Positions 48,427-60,664 of a stretch of 64,000 bases of DNA are shown piece after piece; the first letter of the stretch is position 1, and the number at the start of each line of letters is the position of its first letter. The notes under the pieces were generated by a model that worked only from the letters and a program-made list of their open reading frames with translations, did no database searches and had not been told where the DNA came from. The stretch is from Ascaphus truei. Its lineage: Eukaryota > Chordata > Amphibia > Anura > Ascaphidae. Made by a program: the position numbers and the translations under genes. Location: positions 9,534,864-9,598,863 of the forward strand of contig CM071574.1 of assembly GCA_036426205.1 (NCBI GenBank), given 5' to 3'.

Positions 48427-49675
48427 GGCTGAATGTACAATGCATAATGTGAGCTGCTATGTGACCTTTACTTTTGGCTCATTACCAAGAAGAACCCAGT
48501 TGGATTGTGAAAGTTAAGGTGATGTTTGAACTCGCTATATTTTTTTTGTAGGCCACGTACTATATAGCGAGTCGCAGATTGTTAAAGGTTTTTTTCTGTA
48601 AGTCCCTTTCATTTAGGGAATGTCAAGAAGATCACAAGAGTCTTATCTTTCTCTCCTGGATGAGTGAACGAGTTACACAATTGAAATATATATACACACA
48701 CAAAGAAGGCTGGCATTACTGGGTATTTTAAGTTAAAAAATGATATCAACATTTCAATGCTCTGAGACTTTTTTCATTTTTGTATGGTGACCCTGTAGTG
48801 CCGGCTTTGTTTGGAACCGAAACGTCGGGTTACCCTTTGTGGTACGGGGCAGTAAACACTTCTTTCCTGCCCAGGTGAAGAAACACTATTTCTTCAGTGA
48901 AATAGAGAAAAATAGGATCAAAGCATCGTCCCACGAAAACTTCATATTCTGGACTCTTTTTGTCCATTTTGCTAGGATTTCTTATACTTGTCCATCAACC
49001 CCAAGTAAGAGACAGCCTAGATATTATTTTCTGTAACTTCTGTGGTACAATAGGTGTCTCGTCCACTGAAGAAGTTAGTGCTGATGCAAGTACATGTACT
49101 GTATGCTGGGATTAATCTGAGCACAGGGATGTTACTACAACAGCAGTTTTCAACCTCATGGATTTTGTATGAAGTGTTCTTTGAAAAAGAGGTGAAACCC
49201 ACAGATTAATATAGAAACTAACAGTGTGCGTTTGGTATATAAAAATAAATGATGGATGTTACAACCACAGGGATAGACATGATTTCTAAAGAAATTGACA
49301 GTGATAGGTCTCTGGTGAGATACTGTTCCATAGAAATGCCTTTCATTACTATTCCCACCTCTTGCTCTGTGATACTGTCTGCTCTCGCATCTCTGCCCTG
49401 AAGCAGACTGGGAAATGGCAGACAGCACAAACAGAAAGGAGTCAGACAAGGAAAGAAAATAGGTTATTTAAAGCCTCTATCTATAATTTATTAACTATAA
49501 AATGGGGTGGGGTGGCTGCACCAAAACGCAGAATAAACACACCACTTATCTACTGTGATCCCTTTGCTCTGTAATTATGAGCAAACCACCATATCTGTCC
49601 ATGGCTAGGTTTGCACATCTGTAATTGGATTATACTTCCGTATTTGTTGCTTTCTTCTTTCTTTACTGTGGAGGC

Positions 49676-49787
49676 AGCCACCAGGACATAAGCAGTGTGC
49701 TGCCACCAGGACATACTGTAAGCAGTGTGCTGCCACCAGGACATAAGCAGTGTGCTGCCACCAGGACATAAGCAGTGTGCTGCCACG
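49676..49787. repeat. 25-bp minisatellite
   Basis: Four units containing gccaccaggacataagcag then tgtgct, one with a 4-bp insertion (ctgt). Confidence 0.9.
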
Positions 49788-50176
49788 ATTCACCCCACAG
49801 TTTCCTTTGTGACTGAAGAAAAGGGAAATGTGCTTTGAAAGGAAAAAGTTCTGTATTGATCGACGTTTCAGTGCTATGAGTTGTTGGTATGACCTCATTG
49901 GGCCAATTGATGAAATAGAGTTGTGCCAGGCAAAATTGCCCGATACCAAAATGCAATTTGATGTGGTTCAAATCTGGAGTTTTAAAATAATGGGCTGCAT
50001 AAAGCTTAGCACTCCTTACTAAATATGGCCTTATATAGCTACTTTTCGTTAATACTCACTCCACTACTAATCTAATCTTTCGCTTATGTTGCATACTTGG
50101 CCCGGGTGGTATAGTTTCAGATTTCTGTCTTTACAACCAACATGGATTAAGAAACTACAGAACTAGCAACCTGGGA

Positions 50177-50421
50177 AATGGAGCGGCTCAGTGAGTAAAG
50201 ACACTGACTGGTACTGAATTTGAGGCAGGGGGAACCTGGTTAAATTTCTGCTGTCAGCTCCTTGTGACCTTGGGCAAGACACTTTATCTCCCTGTGCCCC
50301 AGGCACCAAAAACATAGATTGTAAGCTCCATGGAACAGGGACCTGTGCCTGCAAAATGTCTCTGTAAAGTGCTGTGTAAAACTAGCAGTGCTATACAAGA
50401 ACATGCTATTATTATTATTAA
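50177..50421 (+). mobile_element. MIR-like tRNA-derived CORE-SINE, nearly full length
   Basis: A-box-like ggctcagtgagtaaagac, B-box-like ggaacctggttaaattt, MIR core ccttgtgaccttgggcaag and tatctccctgtgcc, aacatagattgtaagctcc, then a (ATT)n tail. Best-preserved copy of the family in the window. Confidence 0.85.
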
Positions 50422-50892
50422 CTATGTGGTTTTTTTTTACCTGATTTTTGCATGATGCTACAGAGAGAGGAACAGAGTCTGAGAAGCAATGCATGACACA
50501 ATTGCCTATTCAATATGATGTGAAGCCGTCTTCTCTTTGCTGCTCCAAACTCACTGCCAGTCGGTGTCTTTACTCAATGAGTCGCTCCTTCTCCCTTTTA
50601 GTGAATATTCACAAGAGAACAAACAATGAAAGAGGATAAGAATAAATAAAGTCACGTCTGAATGTTAATCGTTTTTATTGGGTGTAATGATTAGTAGAAA
50701 AATAAATGGACGTGGAACTATTTGACATAACTATCAATAAAATAAAACCTGTAATATCTTTGTTGTCTAAAAACAACAGCGTAATGTAACAATCTTTGTC
50801 TGTACCTGAAGACAATCACAGATACGATGTATTGCTACACAGACATGAATAACATCACCTGGTCATGTCTATAAACTCCGTTATTGATTATT

Positions 50893-51120
50893 GTGGTAAC
50901 AAGGGAGGGGGAGGGAGTGTGGGGCATGATACCATTTACTGGACCGACATTACTTGTTAAGCTTTCAAACCTCTCAGGGTCCTTGAATGATCCTGGGAGG
51001 TTCGAAAGCTTGTGCCATCAACTACTTGTTGGTCCAATTACAATGTGTCATACCCCATGCCCCCTACTCCCTCTCCCCCTTTGTTATTACATGGAAGAAA
51101 GGACCAACACAGCTAGCCAC
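50893..51120. mobile_element. 228-bp foldback with 14-bp target duplication
   Basis: Exact duplication cgttattgattatt at 50879-50892 and 51121-51134. Left arm ends ttaagctttcaaacctctc and right arm starts gggaggttcgaaagcttgtg. The arms are complementary across most of their length. The cgaaagctt block is also at the Penelope-like 3' end at 14677. Confidence 0.8.
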
Positions 51121-51858
51121 CGTTATTGATTATTAGAACCATCTTATTTTTCTGTGGGTAACAGTGGGATAACCCAAATTGATTCTGACTGGCCTCTAAA
51201 ATACTTCACCAATATAGTAAATTAATACTTCTGGAAAATAGGGGGGAAAGTGCTTATTTACTTAATGAAATCCCTTCAGTCCTAAAATAGCTGATTGAAC
51301 TCCATAGGCACGCAAGTGTTGCACTGTTCTAAAGAACAAGTGAATTATAGTTAATGTCTGACATGAAAGTGAAGTTACTCATATCAGTGGTTACATGTCT
51401 GGAAGGTATTGGCACCCTTTCAATATGACAGGCCGGGCAAAGAGAGTACAGGAGACCAAAGGGCTTTTTCTATAAGCACTGAGGCAGCCAGTTCACACTG
51501 CGATCAGCCAGAAAATCCCATTGGTAAGCCCCCCAGAGTAAAATTGAGAGCTTTGTTTTAAGGACCCCCAAAGCGGAATCCACAGCCCCCCACCTGATAT
51601 TGCACTCAAACCTACAATAGTTAATAGACTGTGAATATGCTCTAAGATCAATTGTCTACACACATGGCCCCTGGAACAGCGAGAAAGAAAGGAAAGCTAG
51701 ATCATAAGCTCAAATTGATACCTCCAGCTATAATGTTAGCAATAATGTATGAAATCAAATATAAACGCAAGTATCTTAAAATCTTCTTTTAACCCAATGG
51801 AAGACATACCACGTGGTACTGTATACATATAAAAAATCAGATATCTATAAACATATAG

Positions 51859-52163
51859 TGAAAATACGGCAAGAAGAGAGCTGATATAGCCTATTATCGT
51901 AAAAATATGAGGGTAACCCCCGAGGAAGGTGTAGTAATATACCAGAGACAAAGGTAAGTATATGGGGTGTGCAATGGTATCCTATGCACAAATATCTCAG
52001 TTTAAGGGATTTGATAGCTGTTAATAATCCCCTGGGTAACAGTACAACAAATATATTGGTGACGTGTATACAAAATGAAGATTGTTGGTTCAATCGAATA
52101 TTAAAACATGTGTAAATGTGGATATATACAGCCTACTCCAATTATATATATCTATACAGATAG
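51859..52163. repeat. Inverted repeat, left arm
   Basis: About 305 bp complementary to 54196-54508. Landmarks are gtaacagtacaacaaatat and tattggtgacgtgtatac. No coding identity recognised. Confidence 0.85.
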
Positions 52164-52371
52164 AAACGTCCATATCTTGTCAGCAGTCTCCTCGTTGCAG
52201 CTGTCACTTCCGTGACATCATTAAAATCAAGGATCTGAGCAACTCTATGAATTTACGGCTTGTATCTTGGCTCTATTTGATCTTCGGCTCTTGTACATTT
52301 GTAGTTACCCTCTTATCCTTGGGTATGTTTGTTATGTAGTGACAGTATATTATGTGTGATCATTTGCTATA

Positions 52372-53224
52372 CTAATGACCAGTAGGATAGCCTTACATGG
52401 ATACCCTCCTCTTCCATCATTATGATGCAAGGCAGAGTTTCTTGCTGTATATATAGTATCTATAAGGTTATGTGCAAATATGGTTATTATCTAATATACC
52501 TTCTCATTGGTAAACTATACCCATACACTATCAGATAAGACTGTAGTGGCACAGTACATTCTGTGTTTTCACCTGTAATACTAATGACCAGTGGGATAAA
52601 CTTATATGGATCCCCTCCATTACCATCATTAGGATTGTAAGAGATGTGCACAGTGGGTAACACACCAGAGATGTTATTAGGTGAAAATAAGCTGAGGATT
52701 TATTAGCCAACAGCTTTAAACCGAAAACAGCTTCATATCAGCAAAACAAATTTAGAACAGAAAACAACAACCAGGCCTAACAACATGTACGGGACTGACT
52801 AACATTTCAACAGCCCCTATCTGAAGACAGGAAGGCTACACCAGTTACCAACCTTTGACAGAGTCCAAAGAGAGGTTCCTGTAGGCAGGGTGCTCTCTAC
52901 GTCAGTCCAGGGTCTGTGGTGGTGCCTGTGGGGGTTCACTCTGGCGGGTTCCAGGGATTGATGCTGCCTAGAACAATGTCTCTCGTCCCCTGGGATCTCC
53001 CTGGCAGCGCAGGCTCTTCTGTAGTAGAGAGTCCATGCATCTGTGTAGCTAAAAGCCTGCTTGATGAGCCAGGTGGAGACTGGTCAATGAACTTCTATAA
53101 ATTAACAAGCTCCCTGCTGGACTCATCAGCAAAAGACGGCTTTATTTTGGAAGCCTTTTAGACAGGGGAAAGGCCCTATTACAATGATGCAAGGCAGAGC
53201 TTCTCTGTATATATGTATATCTAT
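52372..53224. repeat. Internal tandem duplication interrupted by an LTR
   Basis: A block (ctaatgaccagtaggat ... gatgcaaggcagag) at 52372-52460 recurs at 52582-52635 and 53184-53224, the second copy being split by the element at 52636-53183. Confidence 0.7.
52636..53183 (-). mobile_element. Solo LTR-like element
   Basis: TGTAAGAG...ATTACA ends. Flanks aggat (52631-52635) and atgat (53184-53188) match at 4 of 5, and the first, uninterrupted copy of the host duplication shows the empty site. The reverse strand has aataaatcctcagc near 52700. 548 bp. Confidence 0.65.
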
Positions 53225-53227
53225 ATA

Positions 53228-53410
53228 CAGCTCAACCCCATTATAGCGGGAATACTAAGTGAGGTTATTAGGAATAGGGCTCAGATACTGTGAGGGTATT
53301 AGGAATAGGGCTGGAATACTAAGTGAGATTATTAGGAATAGGGCTGGCATACTAAGTGATGTTATTAGGAATAGGGCTCAGATACTAAGTGAGGTTATTA
53401 GGAATATTAT
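53228..53410. repeat. 36-bp minisatellite starting at a pogo-like end
   Basis: Begins cagctcaaccccattatagc after TA, like the termini at 44757, then about five units of gttattaggaatagggct plus a variable half. No right terminus seen. Confidence 0.7.
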
Positions 53411-54195
53411 AAAACAAATAAAATAATAATTTATAAATTATAATTAAAATAATAATTTTAATCACAATGTATAATTTACCAATTAATATTTAATTTATTT
53501 TACAATTTATAAATTATACCATATCATACAGGAATAGAACCCAGGACCTTTTATATGCTAGACCAATTCTATACCTCCAAGTCACAGTGATTGTGTGATG
53601 TCACAGGCTCTAATAGCATACTATTGTACACAGTGCAATCCACTGCCCTGTGCTACAGAGGTTAAGTATATTTATAGAGTCTGTGTGTGTGTCTTCCTGC
53701 GTTGCGCTCCCCCCTGACCTCTAATGCGGCGTCAAATGACGGCACAGGTCATTTGGCACCGCGTTGCCATGGAGCTGCGTGGACTGAAGCCGGGTAAGTG
53801 AGTTGCAGAGGCCTCGCACTCTCAGCGCGGGGCCTCTGTAATCGTCGCGCCCCCCAAAAAATGTCAGATGAGACTGTTATGACTAGCACACTTTTATATT
53901 GATAGCTAATACAACTACAGTTGATATACAATGCATGATCAAGTGATATACTTATGGCAGAGTCACATATATGGCTTTATTACAGCCGATGCTATCCTCC
54001 CCTTGAAGTCCCTTTAATATTCTATTCAAGTGCACCAACGTTGATGCTTACTGTACCTGTCCACTCTCCATGTGTATATATTTACTCTGATCAATGCATT
54101 AGTTCTACAATTGTGTACTTACCATTGAGTTATTAGGCACTAATTGATTACACGTACTGGCCATCATGCATAACTATACATGCTTCTTTCTATCT

Positions 54196-54508
54196 GTATA
54201 TATATATATAATTGGAGCAGGCTGTATCTATTCTCCTTTACACACGTTTTAATATTCGATTGAACCAACAATCTTCATTTTGTACACACGTCACCAATAT
54301 ATTTGTTGTACTGTTACCCAGGGGATTATTAACAGCTATCATATCCCTTAAGCTGAGATATTTGTGCATAGGATACCATTGCACACCCCATATACTTACC
54401 TTTGTCTCTAGTATATTACTACACCTTCCTTATATAGGTCTGGGTTACCCTCATATTTTTATGATAACAGGCTATATATCAGCTCTCCTCTTTCCGTATT
54501 TTCATGAT
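54196..54508. repeat. Inverted repeat, right arm
   Basis: Complement of 51859-52163. The pair encloses about 2.0 kb that includes the nested LTR and the 36-bp minisatellite. Possibly a foldback transposon or an inverted retroelement pair. Confidence 0.85.
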
Positions 54509-54784
54509 GTAACAGAAATAAATAAGTTCAGTATTTAGGCTTATATCAATTAGAAGTTGAAAAGTGAACGAGTTACCATCCATTGAGAATGAACGTATCG
54601 CTGGTTATTGTGCTACGTTTTCCATGGGCTCTATGAATGGCCTAAATGATGGCGTGCGTCTTTATTGCAAAATGAGAAGCAGAACTTGCCCTCACCAAGC
54701 CTTTTCCCACAGATGCTGTTTCCTGGCGCCCTGGATCTGCGCCCTCACCGCAGGACACTTTCATTCAAGGGAAATCTATAGGAT

Positions 54785-54889
54785 TAGACCGGCACTCAGG
54801 AGCAGATAAAAAGGAAAATAAACTGACTTTATCCTTTAGATTCACTTCCTAGGATTCTGTTTAATTCAAATGTTGCTTAGACGTTACAG
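54785..54889. repeat. Inverted repeat, left arm
   Basis: Complementary to 55379-55483 with about ten mismatches. Outer end tagaccggcactcaggagc. Confidence 0.85.
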
Positions 54890-55164
54890 AAAAAAAAAAG
54901 TTTGAGCATATACTCACAAAAAAAAGCAGTATTAAGACACACATTTGCTGAAAGACCAATGTTTTAAGTCCCTCAGGGTTGTCTAATGTGAGGTGCCTAT
55001 GAAGGTTATATACTTCATCAGCAGTATGGGTGTCACTGTGGCGTAACCAGAAGTAGTCTGACATCATTGTAATCGTGCCATTTAGTCCCCTGAACGCCCA
55101 CACATGACTCCTTGGAGTATATAATCTTCATCAGCACCTGAAACATTTCTCTTTCTGCAAGTCT

Positions 55165-55166
<2 letters not shown>

Positions 55167-55207
<41 letters not shown>

Positions 55208-55345
55208 CCGTCTCTCTCTCTCTCTCTCTCATCCTCTCTCAGAGGGATGTCTCTTCTCGGTCCTCTCCTCTCGTCGCGCTCTCTCAGCGCTATCCAGCTC
55301 TCGTGTCGCGGCTTCGTCACTCTCTCATCTCTCTCTCTCTCTCAT
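55167..55345. repeat. TC-rich microsatellite
   Basis: Runs of (CT)n at 55167-55205, 55211-55230 and 55320-55342. Confidence 0.95.
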
Positions 55346-55378
55346 ATTATCTACACACATCGTAAACTTCTCTTTGTT

Positions 55379-55483
55379 CTGTAAACTGTAAGCAACATTT
55401 GAATTAAACACCATCCTATGAAGTGAATCTAAAGGACAAAGCGAGCTTGTTTTCCTTTTTATCTGCTCCTGAGTGCCGGTCTA
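55379..55483. repeat. Inverted repeat, right arm
   Basis: Complement of 54785-54889, ending ctgctcctgagtgccggtc. The 490-bp spacer carries the TC microsatellite. Confidence 0.85.
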
Positions 55484-55726
55484 ACTCTCTGGGTGCCTTT
55501 TTTATTGCAACCTTTTTTAGCTTCCACTTGAATTACCTCTCAAGCCTAAATTCAGTGAATTCTGTTCACAGAACATATTCCCATCCTGCATCACCTTATT
55601 TTGCACCAGTACAGAATAATTACAGCATTGCTTATATATTTTGAATGTATAAATTATGTAGGATCAGATAACGTGTATGCAGTAATATTGACATGCCTTT
55701 TCCAACTGATCTTTTCTTTTGTCTAG

Positions 55727-55868
55727 TTATGCGATTCCAATAGTATGAGGTCAAGGACCAGATTTCCATTGAGGATTCCTTCAAATGGCAATACGTGTCC
55801 TGAGGATTCACAGGCGGAACCTTGCATTCTCAACCACAATTGCTTCCACTATCAATATAATTTAACAG
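55727..55868 (+). CDS. THSD7B: THSD7B-like internal coding exon D
   Basis: This 142-bp exon encodes LCDSNSMRSRTRF through CFHYQYNLT plus one base. The acceptor is cttttgtctag|TTA after a long pyrimidine tract, and the donor is ACAG|gtactc. It enters in phase 0 and leaves in phase 1. It forms the middle and end of a TSR: LC and RSRTR (the arginine layer that stacks on tryptophans), then CPEDSQAEPC and NHNCF. An NLT sequon lies at the exon end. The EDSQ-x-x-PC-x-LN-x-NCF pattern is characteristic of THSD7B, whereas THSD7A has a different segment here. Translation stays open for some 100 bases past the donor, into intron sequence. Confidence 0.9.
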
Positions 55869-56387
55869 GTACTCTACAGTACGTTTTCATAGCAGGGATA
55901 CTTTCACATATACTTCCTGTTAGTAGAAAGGGTTCCCATTCTTTACTTTCACGTCTTTGGTATTTCTAAGCCAAGGGATTTTATTCATAAAGCTGCACTA
56001 ACCGTCGCCTATTTCCTTTATGGGGTTGTGTATCATACGCGCTACAGCAAGGTCACAATTGTTTCAAGAAAGAAAGAGATTAAGATCCTTCTAGCTGATA
56101 ATGGCTGGAGGTACAAAAGCCTAAGTATTATTTTACTGCCGTGGAGTGTTCCATCATGACTGTGTATATGTCTTTTTTTTTTGTGACGATTTTAATCATC
56201 ATAGTTCCCATTTCTAGGGGTGCACTTTTCAGGTATTGGGGAATCATAGTTGAATAGTTTTAATAGTGGCTGCAACATTTTACTTAATGTTTCTCTTCCT
56301 ATAAAATCATAATAATGTTCTTCATGGTTTATAATGTTTGACAAAAAGAAGTACAATATGTTTCAACAGTGAGAAGTATAACCAAAG

Positions 56388-57830
56388 GTGGATTTGATTC
56401 ATCTAGACATCCTCTCTGTAGCCTCCTCATATTCTACACCTCTTCCTACCTCTCCACCTGCCTTCCTTGACTCTTTTTTCTCTGTCACTGCTGATCTCCT
56501 CTTCCCCCTCTACAACTTGCCCCCATCTCCTCAAACCTCTTGCTGCTACTCTAATCCCTACACTCACACAAATTTTCAACTCATCCCTCTACTCTTCTAC
56601 CTTTCCCTCCTCTTTCAAGCATGTAACAGTTATACCTTTACTCAAAAACAGCAAGCTTGAGCTTACCCGTCCCTCTAATTATCGCCCTTTCTCTTTCCTG
56701 CCTTTTGCTTCTAAATTCCTTGAACGCCTCGTATTCTCTCGCTTGCTCTATTTTCTCACCACCTATTCTCTCCGAGATCCTCTACAGATCTTGCTTCCAC
56801 ATGGCTGATTCCACTGAAACAGCCCTTGCCAAAATAACTAATGACCTTCATGCTGCCAAAGAAAAAGGTCATTACACTCTGCTCATATTACTCGGCCTCT
56901 CTGCAGCCTTTGATACTGTGGACCACCCTCTTCTCCTTAACATTCTCCATACTCTTGGTATCCGTAACAGAGATCTAGCTTTGATTTCCGCTTACCTCTC
57001 CCATCGTACTTTCAATGTATTGTTTGCTAGCACATCCTCCTCTGCTGTCGATCTCTCTGTGGGCGTACCCCAGGGGTCTGTCATGGGACCTCTTCTCTTT
57101 TCTCTTTACACATTCTCTCTACTGTAGGTGACCTTATAACATCTCTTGGGTTCCAATATCACCCCTATGCTGATGACACACAAATTTAACTTTCAACCCC
57201 TGACCTTACACCTGCTGTGCAGACCAAAGTCTCTGAATGTCTCTCTCCACTATATCATCCTGGACACCCCTCCGCCGACGCAAACTTAACATGTCAAAGA
57301 CGGAGTGCTTCATACTTCCTACCAAGCCTAGCCCTACTGCTCCCTTCTAGATTACTGTTGGCAGCACTATCAGACTCCTCCCTCACATTCTCCTCTCCCA
57401 TTCACAATGTAGCTAAAACCTGTCGTTTTTTCCTCTGCAACATTGTAAAGATACACACTTTCTTCTGCCACTCTACTGCTAAAATTCTAACACAGGTCCT
57501 CATTCTCTCCCGTCTCAACTATTGTAACCTATTGTCCAGCCTTTCTGCCACTCGCCTGTCTCCCTTACAATCGATCCTAAAAGCTGCTGCCTAAATCTGT
57601 CTCAGCATCTCTCCTGCTGAAATCCCTCACTTGGCTTCCTATTAAACTCTATATCACTTACAAATTTCTCTTCCTCTCTTTTAAGGCTACACACTCCTCC
57701 GCCTCTCTTTAAATCTCATCCCTAATTTCTTGCTATACACCTGCCCAACTCTTGCATTTTGCTCAAGGATGTCTTCTCTCTACGCCTTTTGTATCTAAAG
57801 CCCTCTCCCGCCTAAAACCTCTCACTCACA
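56388..57830 (+). pseudogene. L2-type LINE reverse transcriptase remnant
   Basis: Across three frames the translation gives [92 protein letters not shown] and, past a stop, YHPYADDTQI. These are reverse transcriptase motifs in order ([24 protein letters not shown]). The usual D before LSAAFDT is G here. The A-region, the palm and part of the thumb are present, the endonuclease is not. Downstream LILSRLNYCNLL is the family C-terminal motif. It ends near a TA-rich tract (57830-57865). It copies RNA to DNA at the target site in live elements, but frame breaks at about 56650, 56810 and 57125 make it dead. L2 versus another CR1-superfamily clade is not certain. Confidence 0.85.
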
Positions 57831-59042
57831 CTATATATATATATTTATTATATATATATATTTATTTATTTAAACTTTCCAGTGTCTAAACTGATTTAAT
57901 ATTGTCATATAATCTGGTACCACTTAATAAAATCTCTTCTTTTCATACCGTGGTACTGTATATCTCACCAACTTTCTTAGTGTAATGCTCCTTATCAATT
58001 ATTATGATAAATTAAATTGTAAAACAATTATGTGTTTATAATACACAGGATTAATTGTGCATTTGTATTATGGTAAAACCATGCAAAAAGTGCTTAATCA
58101 AAGCACATTGCTCATACTGTATAAAGAGACGCTCAATTTAAAATATTCACAGGAATTTCTATTATTCATAACCTTGTAAAACAGAAAATGGTTTATTTAA
58201 TTAAAATGCAAATCTTTATATATAATTTAATTCTAAAACATTGATAGCAAAATGTTATGAATCTTGTTGAAATAGCTACAATTACAGATTTATGGATATC
58301 ACTCATAACTCAAGTCATTACACTTTGTTATTATAGCAGTATTTGTATGTGACATATGTTATCATCTGTCGATCAGTTAAATGAGTCTCAGAGTGCTTGA
58401 AGGCTGAAAATCTTTTTACACTCTGAGGAGGAGGATCCTCTGTTGCCAAACCACGATAACTTCAGCCACATGGACACCCCAGCTTCCAATATGTCAACAG
58501 GTCACTCCCCCACCCCCAACATTATTTATTGTCTGGAGAAACCGATCATATGGATAGTTCTTAATGGAAAGTCATGAGTGGCCAACATTGATTTTTCTTT
58601 TTACCATTTAAAGGATGGAAGTCTTAATATCGTGGGAAGCAGAACATAGTTTAGGTTTGGTTACTCACTTAACAAAATGCTATGTCTTAGCGCAGTGTAC
58701 GACAGGACTGTGTTACCTTAAAGTAGAAATACTGTTTCTCAAAACATTAATGGGGGTACAGATGGTGAATAACATTTACTAAGTAGTCTTCAGCCATAAG
58801 ACACCTTCCTGAGTTGGAAGATGCCGATAGCCCAATGTCTTCAGTGAATTGTAAGATGTTTTCCAGCGCCAAAGGTGTCTTATGCAAGACTGCTTAGTTT
58901 CTGATATTGCAGGAGAATTGTAAGCTTTAAATACCACTAAGATATTTACATAGTTACATACTAGATGAGTTTGAAAAAAGACATATGTTAAACAAGTTCA
59001 GCCTATGCTAAATTTAGACGACTTATACTTATCCTATATTTG

Positions 59043-60002
59043 TGTAATAGCCCTTCCCTCCTTCTCAGGGAGATTTGGCTGATATGGGTATTATGGTGCT
59101 AACCTGTTAGGCTTACAAGAGGCCTAAGCCTCCGCGCTTGGGGAGCCTGAGGTAGCAGGTGCAGCGCCTCCACCCATGAGGATCTCTGCATTCGTGGGAT
59201 AGTCCCTCACGGGAAAAGTATACCACAATCCACACAAAGTATAGGCAATATTATTTACTTTGGTCCCATAGCCTCTTCCGCAATACAGTAAACACACACA
59301 ATAACAACGAGCAGGTAACAATGACAGTAAGTGTCCCCCCAAAATACTGAGGGTGCCCTGGGCATCTAGAACCCGATATCCAGCAGAACAATCCCCCCCA
59401 GAGATATATGTAAGGGCAGCGCTACCCTCCCCATGGAGTGTTGGTGCATGTGGGTACCTTCCTGGGTACTCAAGTACACCAGGGTATATTCAGACAGGCC
59501 GCATCCGTGATCCCACAATGCAGGGCATCCGACACAATCCCCGTCTCGCCTTACATCCGGTAGCACCGCATGGCCGTTTCACCAGGCCTGAAGAATCATC
59601 GCCACAGTTCTGCCTGCTCTGCTGAATTGTTTGCACACTAAGGGGCAAGTCCCTTACTAATGGCCAGCCCTACAATATTCCACTACGGTGTAGGGGATCT
59701 AGCTGGGGCCTACGGGGGAACGGGTCTGGCCTAGTCCAGGGGCTTGACTAGTTCCCTGGACACTAACTCTCCCTTCGCCGACTCCATCAGGACTGAACAC
59801 GCCGTCCCCAGTCCTCGGAAGAAATCCTGAATGACAGGACCTCCCCTTCCGGTAGTGCCAACCGCAATATGGCTGCTGCCTTTACACACAGTCCATATAC
59901 ACGAGGCAGCGCCAACCAGAACATGGCCAACACAGCTCACTAAACTCTCCCACGCGACGGGACAACTATCAGGGAGGAGGCAAGGGAGGGTGCCCTGCTA
60001 CA
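59043..60002 (-). mobile_element. Solo LTR inserted in a LINE
   Basis: TGTAATAG...CTGCTACA with a perfect 4-bp duplication tttg (59039-59042 and 60003-60006). gcagcgcctccaccc near 59160 is the family block. LINE sequence continues on both sides, so the borders are secure. 960 bp. Confidence 0.85.
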
Positions 60003-60307
60003 TTTGGATTTACAGTATTTTGATCCAGAGGAAGTCAAACAAAAAAATTCCAGTGAAACATCATCCAATACTGTCTAATAAGGGGAAAATGAAATTCCTT
60101 CTTGACTCCAAATAATGGCAGATTACTCCATGGACCAATATCCATCCTAGGTTTACTTACTTACTATATCTCTGTATACGTGTCATCCTGTCCTTTCTAA
60201 AAACATGTCCAAAAAAAGTTTGAAGATATCTATTCTATCTGCTATCACAGTCTCCATGGGTAATGCATTCCTCTTTTCTACTGTAAACAAATCGAAATTA
60301 GATAGCC

Positions 60308-60664
60308 ACTAGAGATGGGAGAACCAGTCCAAATCCGTTTCCCGGATTTTTTCAAATTTGCCATTCAAAATCTGTTTCCTCCGCCAACGGATTGTTACAG
60401 TTTCAATCCGCGTGGATTGATCCAAAACCGCCATTGGATACAATCCGTTGGTGAATTTTAACAATCCATCCTCGGATTCCGCAATCTGCTGAGGGATTTT
60501 AAGAATCAAACCCACAGATTGGAATTTTAATATCCGTCAAAGGATTGCGGAATCCGAGGATGGATTGTGGGTGTTTTGAAAAAAAAAATTAAAAATCCAC
60601 AAGAGGTAAATTGACATATGAGACTGATCCGCTTAAATCTGTGGACCAATTTGCCCATCTCTAC
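60308..60664. mobile_element. ggaatccg-rich repeat, copy 2, inserted in a LINE
   Basis: Inverted ends tagagatgggagaacc and aatttgcccatctcta. agccac lies on each side (60303-60308 and near 60666), a likely target duplication. The interior is dense in ggattgcgg and ccgcaatc. Related to 18475-18780. Confidence 0.65.

Larger units (their letters stand above)
48124..55726 (+). other. 7.6-kb intron between exons C and D
   Basis: It contains a short hAT MITE (48293-48426), a 25-bp minisatellite, a MIR-like SINE, a 228-bp palindrome, a 2.7-kb inverted-repeat structure with a nested LTR and a second inverted repeat with a TC-rich core. A possible Penelope-type 3' tail lies at 48795-48850 (gaaacgtcgg motif), too short to classify. 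Segments 48900-49670 and 51135-51850 show nothing I recognise. Confidence 0.8.

Noticed and set aside
49676..49787. CRISPR-like regular spacing
   Set aside because: Units are contiguous with no spacers. It is an ordinary minisatellite in a vertebrate intron.
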